Shown piece by piece: positions 16,298 through 24,468 of a DNA stretch of 36,922 bases (position 1 is its first letter; each line of letters starts with the position of its first letter). Location: the NCBI GenBank assembly GCA_002491945.1, contig DKWX01000034.1, positions 1 through 36,922 of the forward strand. The letters run 5' to 3'. Source of the DNA: Porphyromonadaceae bacterium UBA7141 (GTDB lineage Bacteria > Bacteroidota > Bacteroidia > Bacteroidales > Muribaculaceae). The notes beneath the pieces were generated by a model. It did no database searches, had not been told where the DNA came from, and saw only the letters and a list, made by a program, of their open reading frames with translations. The position numbers were made by a program, and so were the translations under genes.

Positions 16298-17971
16298 TCA
16301 ATAGTCCACGAGCGTACGGTCTATAAGCTTATTGTAGCGTGATTCACTCAGGGGCACTGCAAATTTCCAGCCTATGTCTGTGGGTTCTTTGCGAAGCTTG
16401 TAGGCCACCGGAATGTTGTTGGAATTGACATTATTACGCTCCCAGGGATTGCGCACCATAGGCATATTCCAACGCTTGAGGTCGAAGAAGCTGAAGCCTT
16501 CACCCCAAAGTTCGAAACGACGCTGCAGTCTCACCTCTTCAAGCAGGGCGTCGCCGCTAAGCGTGCATGTGTAGTTGGGATTACGCTGGGCATTAAGTTC
16601 CAGAAGCGCTGCCACTGCGACAGACTCCTGATTATTATGGCAAGCGGCTTCAGCCTCTGTCAGAAGCATCTCGGAGGCACGCATCATACAGTAATCGCCC
16701 ACACCGTAGTCATTCTTGGCCCAGAACTTATACTGTGCGCCAAACACCACCTTGCTTTCATCACTGTTGCCTGTCTGGAAGTTGTTGTAGGGAAGCGGCC
16801 AATCGATTGACTTGTCAGTCGGCATATGAGACTTCTGGTATGCTCGGATCTGAGCTTTCATCAGGTCGTGAAGACTGTTGAGGTTCATCGAGACGGGATC
16901 GCAATAGGTAGAGCTCCAGAATGACGAGGGAACTACAGTTGCGCCGACAAGCTTATCCGGGGTGAAGAAGAGGTCGCTGCGGATATCACCAGCCGGGAAC
17001 TTACGGTATAGTTCATAGTTGATTGCACCCGCGCCATCGCCCCATACGCCGGGATAAGCGCCGTTGCAGGCATACATCGTGCCGAAGCATGCGTAACCTA
17101 AGTCACCTCCGTAGGCATACCACATCCACTCGCTTGTGGGAGAGCAGAAACCGGCCTTGAACTCATCGGGAGTCATGATTGAATAGCCGGAACGCGCCTT
17201 ATGCGCCATATCCTGGGCAGTCGCCCAGTCTTCGCGAAGCAATGCGGCTCTTGCTTTGATGCCATATGCCACTTCCACACCGGGTTCCCAGGATTTGGAA
17301 CGCTTTGCAGTCGATTCATTATAAAGAAGAGCGGCATCATCACAGTCTTTGTAAATCTGACCGAGCACATCGTTCATTGTCGACAGGGGCACGTCTTCCA
17401 CACCGGGAGTCAGACGAATCACGACACAATAGCGCGAACCGTTCTCAGAATCCTGCCAGCGTGGAGCATAGAGCTGCACAAGACGTGTATAGGCATGCGC
17501 GCGAATGGTGAGTGCCTGAGCCTTAATCAGCTTGAGCTGGTTTTCATCGCCATCAATATTGTCGATACCCGAGAGAATCACGTTGGCCTGATTGATAAGA
17601 TTGTAGCAGTATGACCATGGAATTGTTGGAATCCAGCCGCCGGGCATCATATTCGCAGCCCATGAGAAGTTGGAGCCTACGCGGGTAGCCCACATGTAGG
17701 AGAAATAATCCTGACTCAGAATATCTCCGTAGACGGTGGATATATATGGCTCTCCATTGGGGAATATATAGCTGTCGAAGTAGTCGCCCATCGGGCAGTA
17801 CATCGTCTCGCACAGACCGTAAAGGGCCTGCTGTGCGCCTTCTTGCGTCGTATTGATCTGCGATGTGGAGATTACAGTCTCGGGCTGCACATCAAGATAG
17901 TCGGAGGAGCAACCCGCCAACATACCTGCACAGGCGATTCCTGCAATGCCTTTTAAGAGTATATTTTTCAT
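16298..17971 (-). CDS. susD: SusD/RagB family nutrient-binding outer-membrane lipoprotein
   Basis: A 557-residue surface lipoprotein that captures ligand over its SusC partner. Lipobox MLAGC places the lipidated cysteine at C21, followed by SSDYLDVQPE, the usual SusD N-terminus. The helical TPR-like region includes NLINQANVILSGID and KAQALTIRAHAYTRLVQLYA. The C-terminus has the family hallmark LLEEVRLQRRFELWGEGFSFFDLKRW, followed by IPVAYKLRKEPTDIGWKFAVPLSE. Length is typical. It starts 48 bases after the susC stop, so the two form one transcript. No glycosidase, sulfatase, peptidase or regulator is adjacent, so the substrate is unknown. The symbol denotes the family, not the starch protein. 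Confidence 0.93.
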   Translation of the reverse strand: MKNILLKGIAGIACAGMLAGCSSDYLDVQPETVISTSQINTTQEGAQQALYGLCETMYCPMGDYFDSYIFPNGEPYISTVYGDILSQDYFSYMWATRVGSNFSWAANMMPGGWIPTIPWSYCYNLINQANVILSGIDNIDGDENQLKLIKAQALTIRAHAYTRLVQLYAPRWQDSENGSRYCVVIRLTPGVEDVPLSTMNDVLGQIYKDCDDAALLYNESTAKRSKSWEPGVEVAYGIKARAALLREDWATAQDMAHKARSGYSIMTPDEFKAGFCSPTSEWMWYAYGGDLGYACFGTMYACNGAYPGVWGDGAGAINYELYRKFPAGDIRSDLFFTPDKLVGATVVPSSFWSSTYCDPVSMNLNSLHDLMKAQIRAYQKSHMPTDKSIDWPLPYNNFQTGNSDESKVVFGAQYKFWAKNDYGVGDYCMMRASEMLLTEAEAACHNNQESVAVAALLELNAQRNPNYTCTLSGDALLEEVRLQRRFELWGEGFSFFDLKRWNMPMVRNPWERNNVNSNNIPVAYKLRKEPTDIGWKFAVPLSESRYNKLIDRTLVDY

Positions 17972-18019
17972 TTTGCTTTAGTTCGTTGAAAATTGTATTT
18001 TGTTGTAACCTGCCGCGGT

Positions 18020-21000
18020 TTAGAAACGGGCAGTCAGCTGGAAGCTATACACTCGTGCAGTAACGAACGTTGTGCCCTGGGTTCCCTTGAAGCTCTGCTG
18101 CGGGTTCATACCGGTGCGCTTGGTCAGAGTGAAGAGGTTGTCGATCGAGACACCTACGTTAAGACTCTTAAGCTGCAGAGGTGCTGTCCATTTGCGGGGA
18201 AGTTCGTAGCTAACATTGAGGTTTTTGAACACCAGATAGTCGCTGCTTGTGAGGAATCTTGTCGACCAGCCGGTGGTGCTGTACATTCCAAGATATGTGT
18301 TCGCCTGAGGCACACCATTGGGATCGATACGGTTGGGGCTGTCGGCCGTCATCCCTTCGGGAGCCTGCTGCCATGCTTTGAGCATGTCGACGTGGAGTGC
18401 CGAGGGAGAATCACCTACTGACATATAGCTCGCATAGTTGGAGTCAAGAGTCTTGCCACCCAGACTATAAGTAAAGAGCGCTCCTACTGAAAGCCCCTTC
18501 CAGGTAAGGTTGGTGCCGAATGAACCATAGACGGTCGGAAGCGATGTGCCGCTGCTGACACGTCCGGCATAGTTGGGATTCGTGGTATAAAGCTTGCCAT
18601 CATATTCCACGAGTGTTCCTTCCGCACGTGCGGTCTCGATCTGCTGGTTGTAGACGTCCTCATCGAATACGAGCTGGGAATTGTCGTCATACGAATAGTA
18701 GTCGTAAGATGACTTGTCGATCAGATAAAGGCTCTGACCAGTCAGCTGGTCAACACCGGCCCAGGGATAGCAGTAGAATTCATAAATCGACATCCCTTCC
18801 GAACGGATGCTGGTGCCTGAGAATGTAGTGCGGTGGTCAGGAAGTTTGGTAATCTTGTTCTTGAGGAACGTGGCGTCTGCCTGAAGGCTCCAGGTCAGGT
18901 CGCCAAGACGAAGCACGTCGCCATAGATCGACAACTCCCAACCGGTGTTGCGCATCGTGCCTACATTGGTCAGCACTGTCGGCACTGCGCCTCCATTGCC
19001 GATTGTACCCGATGAAAGAGACTTAGGCTCACTGAAGAGAAGATCGGAGTTGACCTTGTTGAAGAAGCCGACACTGAAGCCGAGACGCTCATTGAAAAGC
19101 GAACCCTCCAATGCGATATCAAATGTCTTGGTGGCCTCCCATTTTACGTTGTTGGAGGCGAGCTGCGCAGGTATAATTGCATAATTGCCGTCAATGGGGA
19201 GTCCGGTTGATGCATACAGCGACATGTAGGCATAGGCCGAAGCCGACATACAGTTACCTACCGAACCATAGGCGGTGCGGAGTTTCAGATAGTCCATCCA
19301 TACGAGATTCTGCATGAACTTCTCTTTGGAGATAATCCAGCTCGCACCCACACTCCAGAATGTACCCCAGCGGTTTTCTTTTGAGAATCGTGATGTACCG
19401 TCGCGACGAACAGAAAATTCGCCGAAATATTTCTGGTTGTAGTTATAGCGCGCACGGCCGAGGTATGACTCGTCATGTGTCTCTACAATCTCACCATTGA
19501 TTGTCACAGGGTGGTCATCCGAGGGAACATAGTTTGACAGGTTCGAGTTGCCCTCATACATCTGAGTGAACGCAGTCAGACCATTTTTGTCAGAACGATA
19601 AGTGGTGTTCTCATGGTGAAGCAATACATCGATATGGTGCAAGCCGTATTCACGACTCCAGTTAAGTTCCTGAAGGAATGTATGGCTGTTGTACTGCCCG
19701 TATGTGCGTTTGATTGAGCCGCCTGCAGGCGCACCCGAACCCATCTTTTTATTCTGAGTACTATAGAAGTTGGTCTTGTCGCGGTGCATTGTGCCACGCA
19801 CTGTCAGTTCAAAGCCATAAGGGATTACGGCCGTACCGTAGATCGAACCGTCGACGACAGTAGCCGAGTTGTGAGATTCGTCGGCACGCGCGGTGTAACC
19901 GATGTTGGTTCCGCCAAGATAACCGGCTTCATTCCAGAGGGGCTGTCCATTGTCGTCATACAGGATATTGCCGTCGGCATCGTGCTGATAGTAAGGATAG
20001 ATAGGAGCCAAACTCTGAGTGTTGAAGATATTCTCCTGCGAGGATCCCGACGTATTGGCCAGAAGTTCATTTTCCTGTTGCACGGCAGCAAGATTGATGC
20101 CGAACTTCAGATATGAGGTAGGATTATAGTTGGCGTTGACACGTGCGTTGAAACGCTCAAAGTCTGTTCGGAGTGTATAGCCGTGTTCCTTCAGATAACC
20201 TACAGATGCGAAGATATTGAATTTCTCTGTGGCTGCCGCAGCGTTCACATTGTATTCCTGGCGGTAACCGGAGCTTACACTCACTGCATCCCACCAGTCA
20301 AGGTCGGTATAACCGGGCAACGGGTTGCCTCCTACGAAACGGCCGGTGGCATCGAACAGTTCGGAGTCAGGAACACCGAATACATTTGACTTCGCATATG
20401 CACTTATGAAGTTGCCGCGATATGTATTGATTGCCTCGGCAAGTGAGGCAGCCGAGCCATTGGAGACATTACCTGCGGTATAACCGTTAAAGGCTACCTG
20501 CATCCAGTCGGCGGCACCAAGTCGGTCGTAGTTGGGGATACCTTTGGTGTACATACCCTGGCGCACCTGCAGTGTCACATCGACCTGACCCACATTCTTA
20601 GCCTTTTTGGTGGTGATCAGAATCACACCGTTGGCACCCTTGTTACCGTAAAGTGCGGCAGACGCCGCATCCTTAAGCACCGACATTGATTCGATATCGG
20701 CCGGGTTGATATCGGCAATCGAGCCGTCGTAAGGGATGCCGTCCACTACATACAACGGAGAGTTGACACCATTGATTGAGTTGAAGCCTCGGATACGGAT
20801 CTCCGGCTCAGAGCCAGGTGTGCCCACTGAGTTGTTGACCTGTACGCCGGGGGCATTACCCTCAAGAGCCGAGGTTACGCTGGTCACCGGACGGTCTTCA
20901 ATGTCCTTGGAGCCTACTACGGCCACGGAGCCGGTGAGCGACTCTTTGGTGGCTGTACCATAGGCCACGACTACCACGTCATCAAGTGATGTGGAAGAGG

Positions 21001-21283
21001 CGTCGAGATAGACTGTCATGTTCGGAGTAAGCTCGACCTGCTTTGTCGTGAAACCCACGTATGACACTTGCGCCTTCTTGACGTTGGCGGGGACGGTGAT
21101 GGTGAAATGACCGTCGATATCGGCCGCGGCTCCATTGCCCCCGCCGATAGGCATGATTGTCGCACCAATCAGCGGCTCCTGGTTGGAGGCGTCGAGCACG
21201 GTGCCGTGGATGGTGCGCGTCTGGGCCTGAAGACCTATCGCACACAGCATCACGCTAATCATGAGTAAAAACAGTTTTCTCAT
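18020..21283 (-). CDS. susC: SusC/RagA family TonB-linked outer-membrane transporter
   Basis: A 1087-residue TonB-dependent barrel that imports ligand delivered by SusD. The signal peptide ends LQA before QTRTIHG. Residues about 24-100 form the carboxypeptidase-regulatory-like domain (IHGTVLDASNQEPLIGATI ... VSYVGFTTKQVEL). DDVVVVAYGTATKESLTGSV (about 106-125) is the TonB-box region. The plug domain continues through IRIRGFNSINGVNSPLYVVDGIPYDG and VLKDAASAALYGNKGANGVILITTKK. The barrel ends ARVYSFQLTARF with the usual terminal aromatic residue. No STN domain or N-terminal extension is present, so anti-sigma signalling is not expected. A promoter lies about 200 bp upstream, giving a long leader. 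The symbol denotes the family. Confidence 0.95.
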   Translation of the reverse strand: MRKLFLLMISVMLCAIGLQAQTRTIHGTVLDASNQEPLIGATIMPIGGGNGAAADIDGHFTITVPANVKKAQVSYVGFTTKQVELTPNMTVYLDASSTSLDDVVVVAYGTATKESLTGSVAVVGSKDIEDRPVTSVTSALEGNAPGVQVNNSVGTPGSEPEIRIRGFNSINGVNSPLYVVDGIPYDGSIADINPADIESMSVLKDAASAALYGNKGANGVILITTKKAKNVGQVDVTLQVRQGMYTKGIPNYDRLGAADWMQVAFNGYTAGNVSNGSAASLAEAINTYRGNFISAYAKSNVFGVPDSELFDATGRFVGGNPLPGYTDLDWWDAVSVSSGYRQEYNVNAAAATEKFNIFASVGYLKEHGYTLRTDFERFNARVNANYNPTSYLKFGINLAAVQQENELLANTSGSSQENIFNTQSLAPIYPYYQHDADGNILYDDNGQPLWNEAGYLGGTNIGYTARADESHNSATVVDGSIYGTAVIPYGFELTVRGTMHRDKTNFYSTQNKKMGSGAPAGGSIKRTYGQYNSHTFLQELNWSREYGLHHIDVLLHHENTTYRSDKNGLTAFTQMYEGNSNLSNYVPSDDHPVTINGEIVETHDESYLGRARYNYNQKYFGEFSVRRDGTSRFSKENRWGTFWSVGASWIISKEKFMQNLVWMDYLKLRTAYGSVGNCMSASAYAYMSLYASTGLPIDGNYAIIPAQLASNNVKWEATKTFDIALEGSLFNERLGFSVGFFNKVNSDLLFSEPKSLSSGTIGNGGAVPTVLTNVGTMRNTGWELSIYGDVLRLGDLTWSLQADATFLKNKITKLPDHRTTFSGTSIRSEGMSIYEFYCYPWAGVDQLTGQSLYLIDKSSYDYYSYDDNSQLVFDEDVYNQQIETARAEGTLVEYDGKLYTTNPNYAGRVSSGTSLPTVYGSFGTNLTWKGLSVGALFTYSLGGKTLDSNYASYMSVGDSPSALHVDMLKAWQQAPEGMTADSPNRIDPNGVPQANTYLGMYSTTGWSTRFLTSSDYLVFKNLNVSYELPRKWTAPLQLKSLNVGVSIDNLFTLTKRTGMNPQQSFKGTQGTTFVTARVYSFQLTARF

Positions 21284-21483
21284 ACTTGAAGTGTTTATGA
21301 CTTGGTTATTGTTGTTCGAGAACGTTGGTTTGTTCGGTTGTTGCGTTACGTTTGGTAGATGTGGTCCTGCCTCTGTTTCGCGGCTTCGAATATCCGAATG
21401 GATAACGTCTACGCTACTATCTTCCGCTCGGTTTTTTCACCCTCCCGGTGTGCCGGCGAAGCGAGGCTTTACACTTCATATCG

Positions 21484-21512
21484 CAAATTTAATGTTTTTT
21501 TAGACATGGCAA
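21484..21512 (-). promoter_or_regulatory. Promoter of susCD
   Basis: On the minus strand TTG (21510-21512) is separated by 18 bases from TAAATTTG (21484-21491). The start site would be near 21478, giving a leader of about 195 nt before the susC ATG. Upstream, the word GGGGGAAAA occurs twice on the minus strand (complement of 21538-21546 and 21565-21573) 27 bp apart, a possible activator site. The rest of the 358-bp gap (21284-21641) shows only a 7-bp hairpin, GGGAATC-ACG-GATTCCC (21586-21602), just after the neighbouring gene's stop. Confidence 0.6.
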
Positions 21513-21641
21513 TACTTACTCACATTAAATTTTTGATTTTTCCCCCATTTATTAATATCGTCAATTTTCCCCCTTCATTACACACGGGAATCACGGATTC
21601 CCATCGTTTCATCAATCAGCTTAATTCTGACACTCAAAACG

Positions 21642-22211
21642 TCATTTAGAGCCTCCGATTATAAGCATCACTCCGGGCTGACCGACATATTGCCATCTTT
21701 CATGCTGCTTGTCAAACTCTAAAAGCAATTGCATCGCATCTTCTGTTTTATTGCTGCTTCCTATGATTACGAAGCTGCGGCCGCCTCCCTCCGCCACTTT
21801 GGATTCTCTCCATCCTGACGCCTGAAGATCTGCGGCCAATGCACGCGCGTTGATTCCCATTCCGAATGTCCCGACACTCACTGCATACATCAGCACCGAA
21901 TCTTTTCGCTGGAAATTCAGATGTCGGGTCCATACCTTTTTCCCGTCTATCACGGATATCGTGGCCTCGCCGTCCCCCTGCTCCATCTTTCCGGCACTCT
22001 GCAAACCCATATCTTTCTGAAGTTCTTCTCGGGAGGCACGGTCGCGATCTCGCTTTTCTCGCGCCACGTCATAGGCCGACCGATAATTTTTCTCTGTGGG
22101 TTTGCACCCCTGAGCCAGTATCATCAGCAGTGACACAAGTATCATGACAAGCTCCACCTGGATACCCGCGGTGAACTTATGCTGTATTCGGGATTGGCGC
22201 GAATATTTCAT
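21642..22211 (-). CDS. SPOR-domain-like lipoprotein
   Basis: A 189-residue protein. A basic N-terminus leads into the hydrophobic stretch VELVMILVSLLMILAQGC with a lipobox-like end at C36, followed by KPTEKNYRSAYDVAREKRDRDR, a charged helical linker common in Bacteroidales SPOR lipoproteins. Residues about 105-189 (VLMYAVSVGTFGMGINARALAADLQASGW ... SFVIIGSSNKTEDAMQLLLEF) have the strand-helix pattern of SPOR domains, which bind denuded peptidoglycan at division septa. An internal ATG at 22145 would give a shorter signal peptide, but the promoter at 22230-22260 predicts a start site just upstream of ATG 22211, supporting the longer form. It is monocistronic. Confidence 0.7.
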   Translation of the reverse strand: MKYSRQSRIQHKFTAGIQVELVMILVSLLMILAQGCKPTEKNYRSAYDVAREKRDRDRASREELQKDMGLQSAGKMEQGDGEATISVIDGKKVWTRHLNFQRKDSVLMYAVSVGTFGMGINARALAADLQASGWRESKVAEGGGRSFVIIGSSNKTEDAMQLLLEFDKQHERWQYVGQPGVMLIIGGSK

Positions 22212-22229
22212 ATATTATTCAATTTTCAC

Positions 22230-22260
22230 CAAAATTACGAAAAATATCCTAACAAACAAA
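22230..22260 (-). promoter_or_regulatory. Promoter of the SPOR-like lipoprotein gene
   Basis: On the minus strand TTTG (22257-22260) is followed after 19 bases by TAATTTTG (22230-22237), both perfect matches to the Bacteroidetes consensus. The predicted start near 22223 leaves a leader of about 12 nt. The rest of the 394-bp gap (22212-22605) contains one solo repeat end (22470-22491) and two hairpins belonging to the next gene. Confidence 0.7.
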
Positions 22261-22469
22261 TACCCTCATCTCTTTCTTTTCACTTTTAATCTTTCTTTTC
22301 ACACTTTTAACCCCATGTCACACAATATATATCAATGCCGGGAAGGGGCGTATTTTCCAACCCGTATCAATGCGCCCCGGCATATGGATATGGCAATCGG
22401 CCTTGAGAAGCGGCTCGAATTGCGAGTCGTCCGCCGGTTAGTCGGGAGATACAAAACACTCCGGCGCAC

Positions 22470-22491
22470 TTAAAGTAAATGTTCAGATTTA
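22470..22491 (+). repeat. Solo degenerate repeat end
   Basis: TTAAAGTAAATGTTCAGATT matches the left-type outer end of the repeat family (TAAGTAAGTGTTCAGATTTA) with two changes. No partner end is found nearby; the Cbp1-like gene's terminator follows. Confidence 0.45.
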
Positions 22492-22510
22492 TCAACGTAT
22501 ATAGACTTAG

Positions 22511-22581
22511 AAAAAGCCTGTGGCGTCATATGGACGCCACAGGCTGATGACTGTATGCCAGCCGCAATCGGCGGCTGGCAT
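22511..22581 (-). terminator. Tandem hairpin terminator of the Cbp1-like gene
   Basis: Two perfect hairpins occur in series. The gene-distal one has a 12-bp stem GCCTGTGGCGTC/GACGCCACAGGC (22516-22544, loop of 5) followed on the minus strand by TTTTTC, a classic intrinsic terminator. The gene-proximal one has an 11-bp stem ATGCCAGCCGC/GCGGCTGGCAT (22555-22581, loop of 5) and lies 24 bases past the stop. Confidence 0.88.
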
Positions 22582-22605
22582 ATGTTTATTTTTCGCGGAT
22601 ATTTA

Positions 22606-23469
22606 TCAGTTCACCTCTACGACCAGATAGGGCGACATGCTCCAGAATTTGGCCGGGTTGGTGATTTTCAGTGTCTTGTTTTCATCCTTGCCACCTACGA
22701 TTTCGTAGCTTCCCTCGGGCATATTGGTGCGAACTTTCACTTTCTTGCTGCCGGTGGGGATAGATGTGAGGGTGCGTTTGTCGGCTACTGTGAAGTAGTT
22801 CTGATTGAAGTCGCCCTGAAGCACCTTGGTCGAGCCGAGGAATTTCTTCTCAAGCAGTCCGTTCTTCTTCAGCTCTTTGTTGGTGCCGATGGCATAGTAT
22901 ACCTTATTGGCTTCATTCTCGGCTGCCACTGTCTGGGCCTGGGCCTCGGCTGTGGCCGCATTGGCCTCTTCAACCTGTTTCTGACCTTCGGCCACCTGTG
23001 TATTCAGCTCTGAGATCTGGGCATTGGCTTTCTCGAGATCGGAAGTGAGCTGGGCGATTTTTGTATCCTGTTCGGCCAGACGGGCTTTGAGCTGGTCGAT
23101 TGTCTTGTTGAGCACTGTATTGTCCTTGCCTGATGCGGCAGCCTTGGCCTGAAGTTCTTCAAGCAGAGCCTTGTTGGCGGCAAGACGCTGACGGATGGTG
23201 GCGAGGTTGCGGCGGATTTCCTCTCGACGGTCTACACCCTCGCCTCCGCCTGTCTTATAGAGAAGCCCTTCTTGCTGATTGATCGAATCAAGTCCGGTAT
23301 AGATGTCGCCCATCAGAAGGAGCAACGAGTCGTTGAAGCTGGATGCTTCATTATACTGCATCTGCAGGCCGGCGATACGGGCCGAGTCATCGGCAAGTTT
23401 TTTCTCATTGCCGGAGCATGCGCCAAGCAGAACGGCTGCAAGTCCGACCAAAAGCATACTTTTCTTCAT
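22606..23469 (-). CDS. Cbp1-like coiled-coil surface lipoprotein
   Basis: A 287-residue lipoprotein; MLLVGLAAVLLGAC gives lipidated C18. A long coiled coil (about 75-190) follows, with heptad-like LEELQAKAAASG, IDQLKARLAEQDTKIAQLTSDLEKANAQISELNTQ and an Ala/Glu-rich end (EEANAATAEAQAQTVAAENEANK). The C-terminal globular domain (191-287) contains VYYAIGTNKELKKNGLL, FLGSTKVLQGDFNQNYF, GSKKVKVRTNMPEGSYEI and FWSMSPYLVVEVN. From memory this domain arrangement matches the Bacteroidales Cbp1 collagen-binding adhesin family, but the binding function is not demonstrable here. It is a single-gene unit ended by a strong terminator; a mini repeat element lies 43 bases upstream of its start. Confidence 0.72.
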   Translation of the reverse strand: MKKSMLLVGLAAVLLGACSGNEKKLADDSARIAGLQMQYNEASSFNDSLLLLMGDIYTGLDSINQQEGLLYKTGGGEGVDRREEIRRNLATIRQRLAANKALLEELQAKAAASGKDNTVLNKTIDQLKARLAEQDTKIAQLTSDLEKANAQISELNTQVAEGQKQVEEANAATAEAQAQTVAAENEANKVYYAIGTNKELKKNGLLEKKFLGSTKVLQGDFNQNYFTVADKRTLTSIPTGSKKVKVRTNMPEGSYEIVGGKDENKTLKITNPAKFWSMSPYLVVEVN

Positions 23470-23512
23470 ACTGAATCTGTTTTGCGGGATTGTCGTATTA
23501 ATTGCGTTTCTC

Positions 23513-23579
23513 TAAGTAAGTGTTTAAATTTAAACGGTTTTTTTTCGTTTGCCATCGTTTAAATCCGAACTCTCTCTTA
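23513..23579 (-). repeat. Mini repeat element (about 67 bp)
   Basis: The outer end TAAGTAAGTGTTTAAATTTA (23513-23532) and a degenerate opposite end (23558-23579, TTTAAATCCGAACTCTCTCT) are separated by ACGG, eight Ts and CGTTTGCCATCG. CCATCGTTTAAATCCGAAC matches the left-type end CTATCGGTTAAATCTGAAC at 24576-24595. All central blocks of the long copies are absent. It lies in the upstream region of the Cbp1-like gene (-). Confidence 0.6.
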
Positions 23580-23698
23580 TATAAACGTTGCTTGGGTCTT
23601 TATAATATTCCGTCGCCCAATTAAATATCTCCAACCCATAAGTAAAAGTTTTAAAGTTTATAGGTTCTCTTGCGGATTTCGGAACACCCTTCACCCGT
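23580..23698 (-). pseudogene. Possible coding remnant downstream of rsmI
   Basis: An open minus-strand frame with no good start (it enters from another frame of rsmI) reads EPINFKTFTYGLEIFNWATE then YYKDPSNVYIRE and ends in the mini repeat element. The stretch is AT-rich compared with the neighbouring genes and its composition looks protein-like, but I recognise no family and it could be chance. Confidence 0.2.
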
Positions 23699-24454
23699 TC
23701 AGTCCTCCGCTCCCGTCGCCGCCGCCACGGGGAGCCAGCCTGCAAACGGGTCATTGTCAGACGATTTTCGTGCCGGACGTTCTTTTTTCTTTCCGTCGAC
23801 TATAATAACAAATTCACCCTTCGGTTGGTTCACTTCAAATGCAGATTGCAGTTCTCCGAGGGTTGAAAGGTAGTGGGTCTCAAACTTTTTTGAGATTTCC
23901 CTCACCACTGCCGCCTCTCTGTCGGCCCCGAAGGCTGCGGCCATATCGGTCAGCGTGCGCGCTATCCGGTGGGGAGACTCATAAAACACCATTGTCTCTT
24001 CCTTAAGTGCAAGCTGCGACAGGCGCGTCTGACGCCCTTTCTTGACAGGCAGAAATCCCTCGAAATGAAATCGGTCGCAAGGCAATCCGCTGTCTACCAA
24101 CGCCGGCACGAATGCTGTGGCTCCGGGCAGACATTCCACTTCTATCCCCTCCCGGCGGCATTCTCTGCTCAACAGAAATCCGGGATCGGATATCCCGGGT
24201 GTGCCGGCATCGGATATCAGCGCAATCGTGCGCCCTTCGCGAAGCATTTCCACTACTTTGGCCACGGCCGTATGCTCATTGTATTTATGATGACTCTGCA
24301 TCGGAGTGCGAATATCAAAGTGCCTGAGCAGCACCGCACTTGTGCGGGTGTCTTCGGCAAGTATCAGATCAGCCTCACCAAGCACCCGGATAGCCCGGAG
24401 GGTCATATCCTCAAAGTTGCCCACCGGGGTCGGCACGATATACAGTTTTCCCAT
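23699..24454 (-). CDS. rsmI: 16S rRNA 2'-O-ribose C1402 methyltransferase
   Basis: A 251-residue SAM-dependent methylase of the tetrapyrrole-methylase fold that modifies C1402 in the ribosomal decoding region. Family motifs appear in order: GKLYIVPTPVGNFEDMTLRA at the N-terminus, ADLILAEDTRTSAVLLRHF (about 28-46), ALISDAGTPGISDPGF (about 78-93), ECLPGATAFVPALVDSGLP, and FYESPHRI (about 157-164). The C-terminal tail (KKKERPARKSSDND...) is short and charged. It is the first gene after a cluster of repeat ends and has no clear promoter of its own. Confidence 0.93.
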   Translation of the reverse strand: MGKLYIVPTPVGNFEDMTLRAIRVLGEADLILAEDTRTSAVLLRHFDIRTPMQSHHKYNEHTAVAKVVEMLREGRTIALISDAGTPGISDPGFLLSRECRREGIEVECLPGATAFVPALVDSGLPCDRFHFEGFLPVKKGRQTRLSQLALKEETMVFYESPHRIARTLTDMAAAFGADREAAVVREISKKFETHYLSTLGELQSAFEVNQPKGEFVIIVDGKKKERPARKSSDNDPFAGWLPVAAATGAED

Positions 24455-24468
24455 GTCTAAGTGATTTT

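Noticed and set aside
21261..21503. Plus-strand 80-residue frame over the susC leader
   Set aside because: It is antisense to the susC start and leader, lacks a promoter and has no recognisable domain.
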